Positions 7,959-16,922 are shown, counted from the stretch's first letter. The stretch is 64,000 nt of DNA from Australimonas brisbanensis (GCA_038147155.1 JAYQTA010000010.1:1-64000); one strand, 5' to 3'. Numbers and translations are program-made. Notes: generated from the letters alone by a model not told the origin.

Positions 7959-9812
7959 CTACTCCACCGGGTCGTCAAAGTCGTTGCCGGTGTCGTCCGA
8001 CGGCTTGGCGCCCACCAGCGCCGTGCCCTGGTGCAGCTTGTACTGGGCGGCGTAGCGCCCGTCCAGGGCCACCAGCTCGTCGTGGGTGCCGCGCTCGATG
8101 ACCCGCCCGTGCTCCATCACCACGATCTGGTCCGCGTTGCGGATGGTGGAGAGCCGGTGCGCGATGACCACGGCGGTGCGCCCCTTGAGCAGCGTGCCGA
8201 TGGCCTGCTGGATCTGCTGCTCGGTCTGGGTGTCCACGTTGGCCGTGGCCTCGTCCAGGATGATGATGGCCGGGTCCGCCACCAGGGCGCGGGCGAAGGA
8301 GAGCAGCTGGCGCTGGCCCAGCGAGAGGTTCGTCCCCCGCTCCTCCAGCACCGTGTCGTACCCCTGGGGCAGGGCCATGATGGCCTCGTGGATGCCCACG
8401 GCGCGCGCGGCGCGCTCCACCTGCTCGTCCGTGGCCTCGGTGTGCGCGTAGCGGATGTTCTCCGCCACCGTGCCGGAGAAGAGGAACGGCTCCTGGAGCA
8501 CGATGCCCAGCTGGCGCGCCAGCGAGTTGCGGCGCACCGAGCGCACTTCGTGCCCGTCGATGGTGAGGGAGCCCTCGGTCACGTCGAAGAAGCGCGCCAG
8601 CAGCGCGGCCATGGTGGTCTTACCCGCACCGGTGCGCCCCACCAGCGCCACCGTCTGGCCGGGGGCGATGTCCAGGTTCACCTCGTGCAGCACCGGCTTG
8701 CCCTTCAGGTAGGCGAAGCCCACGTTCTCGTAGCGCACCGCGCCCCTGATGGGCGGCAGGTCCTTCGCGTCCGGCGTGTCGGCGAGTTCTGGCTTCACGT
8801 CCAGCAGGTCGAAGATGCGCGAGCCGGAGGCCATGGCCCGCTGGAGCTGGGTGAACTGCATGGTGAGGGAGCGGATCGGGTCGAAGAAGCGCTGCACGTA
8901 GAGGGCGAACTGGGTCAGCAGACCGGCCGTCGCCGCCCCCTGCACATACAGGTTGCCGCCGTAGACGATGACCATGGCCAGGGAGAGGGACATGAACACC
9001 TCCACCGCCGGCATCAGCGAGGCGGAGAGGCGCTGGGCCGCCAGGTTGGTGCGCAGGTGGCCCGTGTTCAGCTGGTCGAAGGCGTCCATGTTCACGGACT
9101 GGCGGTTGAGCCCCTGCACCACGCGCACCCCGTCCAGGTTCTCCGCCAGGGAGGCGTTCACCCGGGAGATGGCCACCCGCACCCGCAGGAAGGCCGAACG
9201 CGCTCGGCGCTGCCAGACCCAGATGATGACCGCCAGCAGCGGCAGGGGGGCCAGGGACGCCAGCGCCAGGGAGGGGGCCGTCGCCACCATGATGGCGATG
9301 ATGCCCACCAGGGAGAGCAGGTCCGCCACCGAGAGCACCAGGATGTCCAGGAACTCCTGCACCTGGTAGACGTCGTTCTGGGCGCGGGACATCACCGAGC
9401 CCACCTTGTTCCGGTTGTGGAACGACATATCCAGGCGCTGCAGGTGGGTGAACAGGTCGCGTCGCAGGTTGTAGATCACCTGCTGGCTCACCTTGGCCAA
9501 TATGAGCTGGTGGGAGTAGTTGGCGGCGTAGTGCACCGCCAGCAGTCCCAGGAAGCCCAGGGCCAGCAGGTCGAGCCCGCGCCCGTCGCCGTTGGCGATG
9601 TAGGTGTCTATGCCCAATCGCACCAGCAGCGGGATGGCGATGGTGGCAAGGGTGTAGACCACCACGCCCGCCACCGCCAGGGCGGTGAGGCCCTTGTAGG
9701 GGCCGAGGTAGCGCGCCATGCGCGTGACCACGCGCGAGTCGTAGAGCTTGGCGCCATCCTCGTCGATGTCGCCCGCCTCCGAGCGCATCATGAAGTTCCC
9801 GCCGCCGTGCAT
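7959..9812 (-). CDS. ABC exporter half, catalytic-Glu subunit of heterodimer
   Basis: A 617-residue half-transporter with six membrane helices (about residues 35-330) followed by a nucleotide-binding domain. Walker A GRTGAGKTT is near residue 394. The signature is degenerate (LSLGQ, near 496). Walker B ILDEATANVD keeps the catalytic Glu (near 518). The partner gene at 9829 shows the complementary defect, the hallmark of heterodimeric multidrug/lipid exporters such as TM287/288 or BmrCD. ATG 9812 is preferred; TTG 9818 and GTG 9815 in the same frame are alternatives. It lies about 16 bases after the partner, so the two are co-transcribed. The substrate is unknown. Confidence 0.88.
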   Translation of the reverse strand: MHGGGNFMMRSEAGDIDEDGAKLYDSRVVTRMARYLGPYKGLTALAVAGVVVYTLATIAIPLLVRLGIDTYIANGDGRGLDLLALGFLGLLAVHYAANYSHQLILAKVSQQVIYNLRRDLFTHLQRLDMSFHNRNKVGSVMSRAQNDVYQVQEFLDILVLSVADLLSLVGIIAIMVATAPSLALASLAPLPLLAVIIWVWQRRARSAFLRVRVAISRVNASLAENLDGVRVVQGLNRQSVNMDAFDQLNTGHLRTNLAAQRLSASLMPAVEVFMSLSLAMVIVYGGNLYVQGAATAGLLTQFALYVQRFFDPIRSLTMQFTQLQRAMASGSRIFDLLDVKPELADTPDAKDLPPIRGAVRYENVGFAYLKGKPVLHEVNLDIAPGQTVALVGRTGAGKTTMAALLARFFDVTEGSLTIDGHEVRSVRRNSLARQLGIVLQEPFLFSGTVAENIRYAHTEATDEQVERAARAVGIHEAIMALPQGYDTVLEERGTNLSLGQRQLLSFARALVADPAIIILDEATANVDTQTEQQIQQAIGTLLKGRTAVVIAHRLSTIRNADQIVVMEHGRVIERGTHDELVALDGRYAAQYKLHQGTALVGAKPSDDTGNDFDDPVE

Positions 9813-9828
9813 CACCAAGGCATCACCA

Positions 9829-11616
9829 TCACGCGCCCGCCCCGTAGCGCGCGCTCAGCCCCTCGGCTCGCGCCTGGCCGCCGTCGTGGCCGTTGAGGTT
9901 GGTGGCGTACTGGAGCTCGCGCATGTGCGTGAACAGCCCGCCGGAGGCCATCAGCTCTGCCGGGGGGCCCATCTCCGCGATGCGCCCGTGCTCCAGCACC
10001 ACCACCAGGTGGGCGTGCTGGATGGACGAGAGCCGGTGGGCGATGACGAAGGTGGTGCGTCCCGCCACCACCGCGCCCATGGCCTGCTGTATCGCCGCCT
10101 CGGTACCCGCGTCCACGGCGGAGGTGGAATCGTCCAGCACCAGGATGGGCGGATCCAGCAGCAGGGTGCGGGCCAGGGCCAGGCGCTGGCGCTGCCCGCC
10201 GGAGAGCGACATGCCCCGCTCGCCGATCAGCGTGTCGTACCCCTTGGGCAGGGCCATCACCTCATCGTGCAGCTGGGCCGTCACGGCGGCGGCCTTCACC
10301 TGCTCCAGCGTGGCCCCGCGGTGCCCGTAGGCGATGTTCTCGCGCACCGTGGCGCTGAACAGAAACACGTCCTGCTGCACCATGCCCACCGCATCGCGCA
10401 CCGAGGCCACCGCGACATCGCGCACGTCCACCCCGTCGATGGCCACGCGTCCCTCGCCCACGTCGTAGTAGCGCGCCAGCAGGTTCACCAGCGTGCTCTT
10501 GCCACTGCCCGGCGCGCCCAGCAGCGCCACCACCGTTCCGGGGGGCACGTCCAGGTCGATGTCCACCAGCGCCGGGGTGTGACCGTAGGAGAAGGAGACG
10601 CCCTCGAAGCGCACGTGACCCTGGGGGGCGGGGAGCGGACGGGCGCCGGGGGCGTCGTGCACCGGGGAGATGGCGTCCAGCACATCGAAGAGGCGCTCGC
10701 CGGCGGCCATGGTGCGGGCGAAGGTGTTCACCAGGAAACCCACCATCCGCACCGGCTGCACCAGAAGGCCCACGTAGAAGATGAACTGCACCAGCTCACC
10801 CACGCTCACGCGCCCGTCCATCACCGCATGGCCGCCGACCCACAGCACCGCCACGGTGCCTCCCCAGAAGAACACCTGCATCACGCTGGTGTTGGCCGAC
10901 TGGGCGCGGCGGGCGGTGTAGGTCCAGTCGAACACGCTCTGGTTGTGGACGGCGAACTTGCCCTCCTCGTGGGCCTCGGCCCCGAAGGCCTTCACCACCC
11001 GCTGCCCGGCCAGGTTCTCCTGGAGCACCGTGGTGAGCAGGCCGGTCTCGGACTGCACCCGGCGCCACATCACCCGCATCCGGCGGCTCACCATCACGGC
11101 GCGCACCCCCACCAGCGGCACGAAGGCCAGCGCCACCAGCGCCAGCTGCCAGTCCATGGTGAGCATGATCACCGCGCTGCCCGCCACGAGGGCCACGATC
11201 TGCCCGGAGCGCACCAGCCCCATGGACACGAAGGCCCGCGTCTGCTCCACGTCCACTGTGGCCTTGGACATCAGGTTGCCCGTGTGCTCACGGTCGTGGA
11301 AGGCGAAGGAGAGGTGCTGGAGCTTGTCGTAGAGCAGGTTGCGGATGCGCCAGGCCACGTGCTGGGAGACGGACTCGGCCAGGTACAGGTTGGTGTAGTT
11401 GAAGATCCCGCGCGCCAGCACCGCGCCCACCAGCAGCCCGCCCATGGTGAGCATGCGTGAGCGGTCGGCGCCCGTGGCCAACTCGTCGATGGCATCACCC
11501 ACCAGCCGTGGCACCAGCAGGAAGAAGCCCGTGGAGAGGAGCAGCGTCACCCACGCGGCGGTCATGCGCCACGGGTTCTGCGCCGCGATCTTGGTGATGC
11601 GCCAGAGTACGTGCAT
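9829..11616 (-). CDS. ABC exporter half, degenerate-site subunit of heterodimer
   Basis: A 595-residue half-transporter with six N-terminal membrane helices and a C-terminal ATPase domain. Walker A GAPGSGKST is near residue 366 and the canonical LSGGQRQR signature near 471. Walker B reads LVLDDSTSAVD, with Asp replacing the catalytic Glu near 493. Such Asp-bearing domains form the non-hydrolytic site in heterodimeric exporters. The start ATG 11616 follows a clear GGGAGGG site; the longer upstream reading is antisense to rimI and is rejected. First gene of the two-gene exporter operon, divergent from rimI. Confidence 0.88.
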   Translation of the reverse strand: MHVLWRITKIAAQNPWRMTAAWVTLLLSTGFFLLVPRLVGDAIDELATGADRSRMLTMGGLLVGAVLARGIFNYTNLYLAESVSQHVAWRIRNLLYDKLQHLSFAFHDREHTGNLMSKATVDVEQTRAFVSMGLVRSGQIVALVAGSAVIMLTMDWQLALVALAFVPLVGVRAVMVSRRMRVMWRRVQSETGLLTTVLQENLAGQRVVKAFGAEAHEEGKFAVHNQSVFDWTYTARRAQSANTSVMQVFFWGGTVAVLWVGGHAVMDGRVSVGELVQFIFYVGLLVQPVRMVGFLVNTFARTMAAGERLFDVLDAISPVHDAPGARPLPAPQGHVRFEGVSFSYGHTPALVDIDLDVPPGTVVALLGAPGSGKSTLVNLLARYYDVGEGRVAIDGVDVRDVAVASVRDAVGMVQQDVFLFSATVRENIAYGHRGATLEQVKAAAVTAQLHDEVMALPKGYDTLIGERGMSLSGGQRQRLALARTLLLDPPILVLDDSTSAVDAGTEAAIQQAMGAVVAGRTTFVIAHRLSSIQHAHLVVVLEHGRIAEMGPPAELMASGGLFTHMRELQYATNLNGHDGGQARAEGLSARYGAGA

Positions 11617-11708
11617 GAGAACCCTCCCAGTATAGGCCATGCGTCGCGCCCGCCGAGTCCCCTGGCGCTCACGTGTAGAATCGGAACCATCCCCCCGCAG
11701 GAGGCCGC

Positions 11709-12347
11709 GTGTCCCAGAACCCACATCTGCCCTTCTCCCTGCGCCCCATGGAGGAGGGGGACATCGAGCAGGTGGCCGCCATGGAGCGCGAGGCGTTCCC
11801 CACGGTCTGGCCACCCACCTCCTTCACCAAGGAGCTGCGCAACTCCCGGGCCGAGTACCTGGTGTGTGTGGCCGAGGGGCGCTATCGCACCGAGGTGACG
11901 CACGGACGCCGAGGTTTGGCGCGCCTGTTCGGGCGGGGCAAGCGGGAAGCGGTCGAGCGCGAGGAGCTGGTGGGGTACCTGGGCATGTGGTACATGGCCG
12001 GGGAGGCGCACATCATCGAGGTGGCCGTGCGCGAGTCGCACCGGCGCCGGGGGCTGGGGGAGCTGCTGATCCTGGGCGCGGTGGAGCTGGCGCTGGAGCG
12101 CGGGCAGTCCGACGTGACGCTGGAGGCGCGCGTCTCCAACGAACCGGCCAAGGCGCTCTACCTCAAGTACGGCTTCCGCGAGGTGGGGCTGCGGCGGCGC
12201 TACTACTCGGACAACAACGAGGACGCCATCATCATGACCACCCCGGAGCTGGGCTCGGCGGACTATCTGGCCCACCTCGACCAGGTGCGCGAACGCTTCA
12301 CCGATCGCTACGGGCAGGTGATGCGCGTGTTCGCCTCTCACGCCTGA
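11709..12347 (+). CDS. rimI: RimI-like ribosomal protein N-acetyltransferase
   Basis: A 212-residue GNAT acetyltransferase resembling RimI, which acetylates the N-terminus of ribosomal protein S18. The acetyl-CoA motif RRRGLGELL and the C-terminal NEPAKALYLKYGF..RRRYY segment are typical of RimI. Relative to the usual ~150 residues it has an extra basic stretch of about 25 residues (roughly 57-85) and a longer C-terminus. Translation starts at GTG 11709 behind AGGAGG. It is followed 26 bases later by the PPOX gene. RimI is most likely; another GNAT target is possible. Confidence 0.75.
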   Translation: MSQNPHLPFSLRPMEEGDIEQVAAMEREAFPTVWPPTSFTKELRNSRAEYLVCVAEGRYRTEVTHGRRGLARLFGRGKREAVEREELVGYLGMWYMAGEAHIIEVAVRESHRRRGLGELLILGAVELALERGQSDVTLEARVSNEPAKALYLKYGFREVGLRRRYYSDNNEDAIIMTTPELGSADYLAHLDQVRERFTDRYGQVMRVFASHA

Positions 12348-12373
12348 GGGCGGGCTCCACCCAGGAGGTTGCC

Positions 12374-12826
12374 ATGAGCGCAACGTTCACCTCCGCCCAG
12401 TTGGACTACCTGCGGGTGCGGCGCGTGGCGCGCCTGGCCACCGCGGACGTTGACGGGGCGCCGCACCTGCTCCCCCTGTGTTTCGTCGCCACGCCGGACA
12501 CGGTGTACTTCTCCAATGGCGCCGAGCGCACGCGGGGGAGCCTCAAGCGCGTGCGCAACGTCGAGGCCAATCCCCAGGTGGCGGTGCTGGTGGACCACTA
12601 CCGTGAGGACTGGGAGCGCATCGGCTACCTGCTGGTGCATGGACGCGCCGTGGTGCTGCGGGAGGGGCCGGAGCACGCCGAGGCGGCGCGGGCGTTCTGG
12701 GAGCGCTACCCCCAGATGGCCGAGTGGCCCCTGCTGGAGTGGTCGGTGCTGGCTGTGCGCGTGGAGCGCATCGTGGAGTGGGGCAAGCTCGCCTCCGGCG
12801 GCCCGGACACCGAGCCCGTCTTGTAG
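12374..12826 (+). CDS. pyridoxamine 5'-phosphate oxidase-fold protein, F420/FMN type
   Basis: A 150-residue split-barrel flavin or deazaflavin-binding protein. The pattern VRRVARLATADVDGAPHLLPL followed by VYF..RTRGSLKRVRNVEANP resembles the F420-dependent PPOX family to which mycobacterial Rv0121 belongs. The ATG has AGGAGG seven bases upstream. It sits 26 bases after rimI and is probably co-transcribed. F420 use would fit the two luciferase-like enzymes in the window, but cofactor choice is an inference. The true substrate is unknown. Confidence 0.72.
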   Translation: MSATFTSAQLDYLRVRRVARLATADVDGAPHLLPLCFVATPDTVYFSNGAERTRGSLKRVRNVEANPQVAVLVDHYREDWERIGYLLVHGRAVVLREGPEHAEAARAFWERYPQMAEWPLLEWSVLAVRVERIVEWGKLASGGPDTEPVL

Positions 12827-12828
12827 TT

Positions 12829-12834
12829 TAAGAT
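12829..12834 (+). promoter_or_regulatory. -10 element, candidate leaderless promoter
   Basis: TAAGAT ends six bases before the ATG at 12841, and no Shine-Dalgarno sequence lies between. Transcription would start at or next to the A of the start codon, giving a leaderless mRNA. Confidence 0.45.
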
Positions 12835-12840
12835 TCACCC

Positions 12841-13470
12841 ATGCTGCGACTCCTCTTCGTCCGCCACGGCCGCACCCCCTGGAACGTGCAGGGCAGGGTG
12901 CAGGGCGGTGGCGCGTTGGACGAGGTGGGCCGGGCGCAGGCCGCGCGCCTGGGCGAGGCTCTTGCCTCCGAGCCCCTGGCCGCGGTCTACGCCTCCCCCG
13001 CGCTGCGGGCTCGCCAGACCGGCCGTGCTGTCGCCCGCCTGCATGGGCTGCCCGTGCGGCAGCGCCGCCTGCTGTCGGACCTGGACTACGGCCGGTACGC
13101 CGGCGCCCTCCTGGCCGACGTGCAGCGCGAGCGCCCCGACCTGTTCGACGCCTGGCGCGCCGCACCCCACACCGTCCACTTCGAGGGCGGCGAGTGCCTG
13201 GGGGACCTGCGCGAGCGGGTGCGCCGGTTCATCGCCCAGGTCCACGCGAACCACGATGGGGCCACCGTCCTGGCGGCCACGCATGATTCGCCGGTGCGCG
13301 TCGCCGCATCGCTGGCGCTGGGGCTGGGGGACGAGAAGCACACCGACCCGGACCTGCGCACGCCGCTGGCCTCCATCACGGAGCTGGAGGTGGAGGGCCC
13401 GCACCTGCGGCTGGTGCGGCACAAGGACGCGGCGCACCTGGTGGGCATCGACGATGGCTTCGGGCGCTAG
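12841..13470 (+). CDS. histidine phosphatase family protein
   Basis: A 209-residue histidine phosphatase. The N-terminal FVRHGRTPWN motif places Arg8 and His9 at the active site, and the second His lies in ATHDSPVR. The central region SDLDYGRYAG replaces the more usual ExxxG..E pattern. No ribosome-binding site is present; the ATG lies six bases from a TAAGAT hexamer. Its last 17 bases overlap the endonuclease III gene, suggesting coupled translation. The substrate could be a phosphosugar or nucleotide. Confidence 0.8.
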   Translation: MLRLLFVRHGRTPWNVQGRVQGGGALDEVGRAQAARLGEALASEPLAAVYASPALRARQTGRAVARLHGLPVRQRRLLSDLDYGRYAGALLADVQRERPDLFDAWRAAPHTVHFEGGECLGDLRERVRRFIAQVHANHDGATVLAATHDSPVRVAASLALGLGDEKHTDPDLRTPLASITELEVEGPHLRLVRHKDAAHLVGIDDGFGR

Positions 13471-14212
13471 GCGCTCGGGCATCCCCCCCGCCCAGCGCGG
13501 CGTGCGTCCCTACCGGGCCGAGGAGGCCTTCGGCCTGCTGGCCGAGGTGTACGGCCCCCTCACCTGGGAACCGCGCATGGAGCCCACCGCCGAGCTGGTG
13601 TGGACGGTCCTCTCCCAGCACACCTCGGACCTGAACGCCGGGCGCGCCTTCGATGCGCTGGTCGCCCGCTACCCCACCTGGGAGGGCGTGGAGGCGGCCG
13701 ACACGCGCGAGTTGGCGCGGGTCATCGCCCACGGGGGCCTGGCCAACCAGAAGGCCCCGCGCATCCGGGCGGTGCTGACCGCCGTGCGCGAGCGCACCGG
13801 GGGCTACGCGCTGGACTTCCTGGCCCAGATGCCCCTGGCCGATGCCAAGGCGTGGCTCACCTCCCTGCCCGGCGTGGGGCCCAAGACCGCAGGCGTCGTC
13901 CTCTCCTTCGCCCTGGGCATGCCCGCCATGGCCGTGGACACCCACATCCACCGGGTGGCCCAGCGCCTGCGGCTCATCGGCCCGCGGGTGAGCGCCGACG
14001 CCGCCCACGATCTGCTGGAGCAGGCCATGGCACCGGAGCGGGTGTGGGCCTTCCACGTCTACCTCATCACCCACGGACGGCGCATGTGCAAGGCCCAGCG
14101 CCCCCTCTGCCACGCCTGCCCGCTGGCGGCGCGCTGCCCCTCACGGCGGGCCCTGGAGACGCCGGGCGATGACCGCGTGCCCGACATGACCACGGCGGCC
14201 AAGCCCCTGTGA
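13454..14212 (+). CDS. nth: endonuclease III (base excision repair DNA glycosylase/lyase)
   Basis: A 252-residue HhH-GPD glycosylase acting in base excision repair of oxidised pyrimidines. The helix-hairpin-helix segment LPGVGPKTAG carries catalytic Lys144, and Asp162 lies in AVDTHIHR. The 4Fe-4S cluster cysteines 212, 219, 222 and 228 show the exact C-x6-C-x2-C-x5-C spacing. ATG 13454 lies inside the end of the upstream phosphatase gene; upstream frame sequence has no family similarity. It overlaps the following SprT-like gene by GTGA. Confidence 0.9.
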   Translation: MASGARRSGIPPAQRGVRPYRAEEAFGLLAEVYGPLTWEPRMEPTAELVWTVLSQHTSDLNAGRAFDALVARYPTWEGVEAADTRELARVIAHGGLANQKAPRIRAVLTAVRERTGGYALDFLAQMPLADAKAWLTSLPGVGPKTAGVVLSFALGMPAMAVDTHIHRVAQRLRLIGPRVSADAAHDLLEQAMAPERVWAFHVYLITHGRRMCKAQRPLCHACPLAARCPSRRALETPGDDRVPDMTTAAKPL

Positions 14213-14763
14213 GCGCGGCGGGGCAGGGGAGCCTGGGCCTCGAGGCGCGCGCCAGGGTGGCGCTGCTCTTGGAGGCGCTGTGCGTCGAACACGCCATCGC
14301 CCCCGCGCCGTCGCTGGACTGGTCGGTGCGCATGCGCCGCATGCTGGGCCGCGCCTACCTCAAGCAGGGCGTCATCCGCCTCTCGGCCTGGCTGGACGAT
14401 GAGCAGGCGGCCGAGACGCTGCGCCATGAGCTGGCGCACATCGCCGTCCACCAGCACCGGCGGGGCAGGGGGCGTACCGCACCCCACGGCGAGGCGTGGC
14501 GAGAGTGGGCGGTGCGTCTGGGCGCGGTGCCGCGGGCCACGGCCCAGCGCGGCCCCGCACTGGCCCCGCAGCGGGCCCAGCGCCCCCACACGGGCCTGGC
14601 CTGCCCCGGCTGCGGCGCGCGCTTCGTGCGGGCCCGCGTCTTGCGCGGGCTCTACTGCCGCGCCTGCGGGCCCCGCTGGGGGCGGCTGGCCAAGGCCCTA
14701 CGCGGGCCGCGCTCCGAGGTGGTAGCGTGGGCCCAGCGCCGTTCGGATGGAGCGGAGGGGTGA
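14209..14763 (+). CDS. SprT-like zinc metalloprotease domain protein
   Basis: A 184-residue SprT-like domain protein. The zinc-protease motif HELAH is at residues 73-77 and a third ligand His93 lies in HGEAWR. A C-terminal zinc ribbon has CPGC (132/135) and CRAC (150/153). The eukaryotic relative SPRTN cleaves DNA-protein crosslinks; the bacterial role is less defined. Its GTG start overlaps the stop of endonuclease III, which fits a DNA-repair association. That functional link is an inference. Confidence 0.82.
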   Translation: MSAAGQGSLGLEARARVALLLEALCVEHAIAPAPSLDWSVRMRRMLGRAYLKQGVIRLSAWLDDEQAAETLRHELAHIAVHQHRRGRGRTAPHGEAWREWAVRLGAVPRATAQRGPALAPQRAQRPHTGLACPGCGARFVRARVLRGLYCRACGPRWGRLAKALRGPRSEVVAWAQRRSDGAEG

Positions 14764-14767
14764 TGCC

Positions 14768-15376
14768 TTGGAGCAGGTGCTCGACGGGCTGAGGGACTTC
14801 CACCTGGTCTTCCTGCCGCTCCTGGTGGTCATGGACCCCCTGGGCGCGCTGCCGTTCCTGGCCTCCTTCGCCGGGGCCATGCCCACCCCGCAGCGGGCGC
14901 GTATCCACCGCATCGCCATACTCACCGCGCTGGTGGTGGGCGTGCTGTTCCTGCTGGGGGGCCGGGCCGTCTTCGCCCTGCTGGGCGTGCAGGTGTACCA
15001 CTTCCTGGTGGCGGGCGGCGCGGTGCTGTTCGCCCTGGCCCTGCGGGAGATGATGCGCACCGGCGCCGAGCCGCCCGCCGAGCCGGACGAACTCATGGCC
15101 GTGGTGCCCGTGGGCACGCCTCTGCTGGTGGGCCCGGCCACCATCTCCCTGCTGCTGGTGCTCTCCGCCCTCCACCCGCTGTGGCTGGTGGTGGCCGTCT
15201 TCGGGGCCAGCATCGCGGTCTGCTGGCTGGTCTTCAGCCAGACGGGCCGGCTGGTGCGTTTGCTGGGCATCGGTGGCCTGCGCGCCTTCAACAAGGTGGC
15301 CTACCTGTTGCTGGCGGCCATCGCCGTCAAGCTCATCACCGACGGTATCGTCCAGACCATGGCTGCCGTGGATTAG
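14768..15376 (+). CDS. MarC family integral membrane protein
   Basis: A ~202-residue membrane protein with about six hydrophobic helices. It has the family's early LVVMDPLGALPF and central VPVGTPLLVGPATIS segments. MarC proteins (Pfam MarC; YhcE/YchE) have no firmly established function despite the old antibiotic-resistance name. The start is uncertain. TTG 14768 has GGAGG at 14754-14758 with good spacing, while in-frame ATG 14747 has no ribosome-binding site and overlaps the SprT-like gene. It belongs to the repair-gene operon by spacing only. Confidence 0.85.
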   Translation: MEQVLDGLRDFHLVFLPLLVVMDPLGALPFLASFAGAMPTPQRARIHRIAILTALVVGVLFLLGGRAVFALLGVQVYHFLVAGGAVLFALALREMMRTGAEPPAEPDELMAVVPVGTPLLVGPATISLLLVLSALHPLWLVVAVFGASIAVCWLVFSQTGRLVRLLGIGGLRAFNKVAYLLLAAIAVKLITDGIVQTMAAVD

Positions 15377-15397
15377 TCCCCACCCTGGAGGTGCCCC

Positions 15398-16726
15398 GTG
15401 TCCGACGCTCCCCGCCCCGCCTACGACCTGGTCATCACCGGTGGACGCGTGCTGGACCCCGGCCGGGGGGTGGATGGGGTCATGGACGTGGCGGTGCGCG
15501 ACGGACGCATCGCCCACGTGGCCCCGGACATCGGCGCGGCGGCTGGCGTGCGCTCGGTGGACGCGCGCGGGCGCATCGTCACCCCTGGCCTCATCGACGT
15601 GCACGCCCACATCTACCACATGGGCATCGAGAACGGCCTCGACCCGGACCTGGCCGGGGTGCGCTCTGGCGTCACCACCCTGGTGGACGGGGGGTCAGCG
15701 GGCTCGGCCAACTACGAGGGCTTCTCCTCTCACGTCATCGCCAGGGCCGCCACGCGCGTGCTGGCCAACATCCACATCGCCCGCGCGGGCCTCGCCTTCA
15801 TGCCCGAGGCGCGCGATGCCTCCGACATCGACCACAACGCCACCGTGGAGGCCATCGCCCGCCACCGGGGCGAGATCATCGGCGTGAAGGTGCGGGCGCT
15901 GGGCCCCGCCGCGCGCACCCTGGGCGTGGCGTACATCGAGAAGGCCGTGGCCGCCGCGCGCGAGGCGGGCGTGCGGGTTATGGTGCACATCGGCGACCCG
16001 GCCGACCGCGCGCCGGAGACGGCCAACCTCACGCGGGCCCTGCTGCCGCTGCTGGAGCCCGACGACATCCTGACGCACCTGTTCACCGGCGCGCCGGGCA
16101 AGGCGCTCGACACCCTGGGGCGCGCCGTGCCGGAACTGGTGGAGGCCAAGGACCGGGGCGTGGTGTTCGACCCGGCCCACGGGCGCTTCAACCTCTCCTT
16201 CGAGGTGGCCAAGCGGATGATGGACCAGGACATCATCCCCTACACCATCTCCACCGACATCACCCGTCAGGGGCACGCCGGGCGGGTGCGCTCCATGACC
16301 CACATCATGGGCAAGTTCCTGGCGCTGGGCTACGCGCTGCCCGACGTGATCCGTATGTCCACCTACAACCCCGCGCGCCTCGTGGGCCGCCAGGACGACC
16401 TGGGCACCCTGGCCGAGGGCACCACGGCGGACATCGCCATCCTGGAGGAGGCCACCGGGGAGTGGGACTACGAGGACGCCGAGGCCGTGACTATCCAGGG
16501 CCAGAAGGCGCTGCGCCCCGTGCTCACCTTAAAGGATGGCGTGCAGTTCAGCCCCGACTATGGGCCCTTCCTGTTGGCTGCCGAACCCCACGCCCTAGGG
16601 CGTGGGGTTCGGCAGCCCTGCCTCTCGGCGCGCTCGCTCGTATGGAGGGGGACTCCTCGGCCCGGCGCTGAGCGCTGGCCTACTTCCCCGGCAGGAGAGG
16701 GCACCTCTCCTCTGCACCCTCTCTAG
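15398..16726 (+). CDS. dihydroorotase-like amidohydrolase/deacetylase metallohydrolase
   Basis: A TIM-barrel amidohydrolase with a binuclear metal site. His69 and His71 lie in DVHAHIYH, the probable carboxylated Lys164 in GVKVRALGP, His197 in VMVHIGDP, His227 in LTHLFTG and Asp287 in ISTDITR. It resembles the amidohydrolase/deacetylase metallohydrolase branch of the dihydroorotase family. The substrate is unknown. The start follows a CTGGAGGTG site. Residues from about 394 to 442 are encoded by a 42-bp perfect palindrome and then by repeat copy R4. The native C-terminus was therefore probably shorter and the present stop lies inside the repeat. Confidence 0.82.
   Translation: MSDAPRPAYDLVITGGRVLDPGRGVDGVMDVAVRDGRIAHVAPDIGAAAGVRSVDARGRIVTPGLIDVHAHIYHMGIENGLDPDLAGVRSGVTTLVDGGSAGSANYEGFSSHVIARAATRVLANIHIARAGLAFMPEARDASDIDHNATVEAIARHRGEIIGVKVRALGPAARTLGVAYIEKAVAAAREAGVRVMVHIGDPADRAPETANLTRALLPLLEPDDILTHLFTGAPGKALDTLGRAVPELVEAKDRGVVFDPAHGRFNLSFEVAKRMMDQDIIPYTISTDITRQGHAGRVRSMTHIMGKFLALGYALPDVIRMSTYNPARLVGRQDDLGTLAEGTTADIAILEEATGEWDYEDAEAVTIQGQKALRPVLTLKDGVQFSPDYGPFLLAAEPHALGRGVRQPCLSARSLVWRGTPRPGAERWPTSPAGEGTSPLHPL
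16576..16617. repeat. 42-bp perfect palindrome inside metallohydrolase reading frame
   Basis: Two 21-base arms meet at a central CTAG with no loop (GGCTGCCGAACCCCACGCCCT and its exact complement). It could terminate transcription as a hairpin, or mark the insertion edge of repeat copy R4 just downstream. Confidence 0.85.
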
Positions 16727-16922
16727 CCTCCGGACAACCCCTGGCTAACGGCGTGTTTGGGGGCTGCGCCACACACCCAAGCACGTGGTATGCGTGCTGG
16801 CCACGGGCCTGCTGCCATGAGCGAGCGCCGAGCGAGCGGAGACGGGGGTTCGGCGCCCAAAGGGCGCCCAGGAGGTCCCCCTTGAACGAGCGAACGAAGT
16901 GAGCGGAGAGCGCCCTCAAACC
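16619..16922 (+). repeat. dispersed palindromic repeat, copy R4
   Basis: A full-length copy. Its ends are imperfect inverted repeats: GGCGCGCTCGCTCG..GGAGGGGGACTCC on the left and the complement of GGAGGTCCCCC..CGAGCGAACG on the right. Inside are the shared core CTCTGCACCCTCTCTAGCC, the hairpin GGGGGCTGCGCC and the block TGCGTGCTGGCCACGGGCC. It supplies the last codons and stop of the metallohydrolase reading frame. Confidence 0.75.

Noticed and set aside
6747..9896. Plus-strand open frame of 1049 codons
   Set aside because: Antisense shadow of the amidase and ABC exporter genes, with repetitive His/Gly/Val/Arg composition and no family features.
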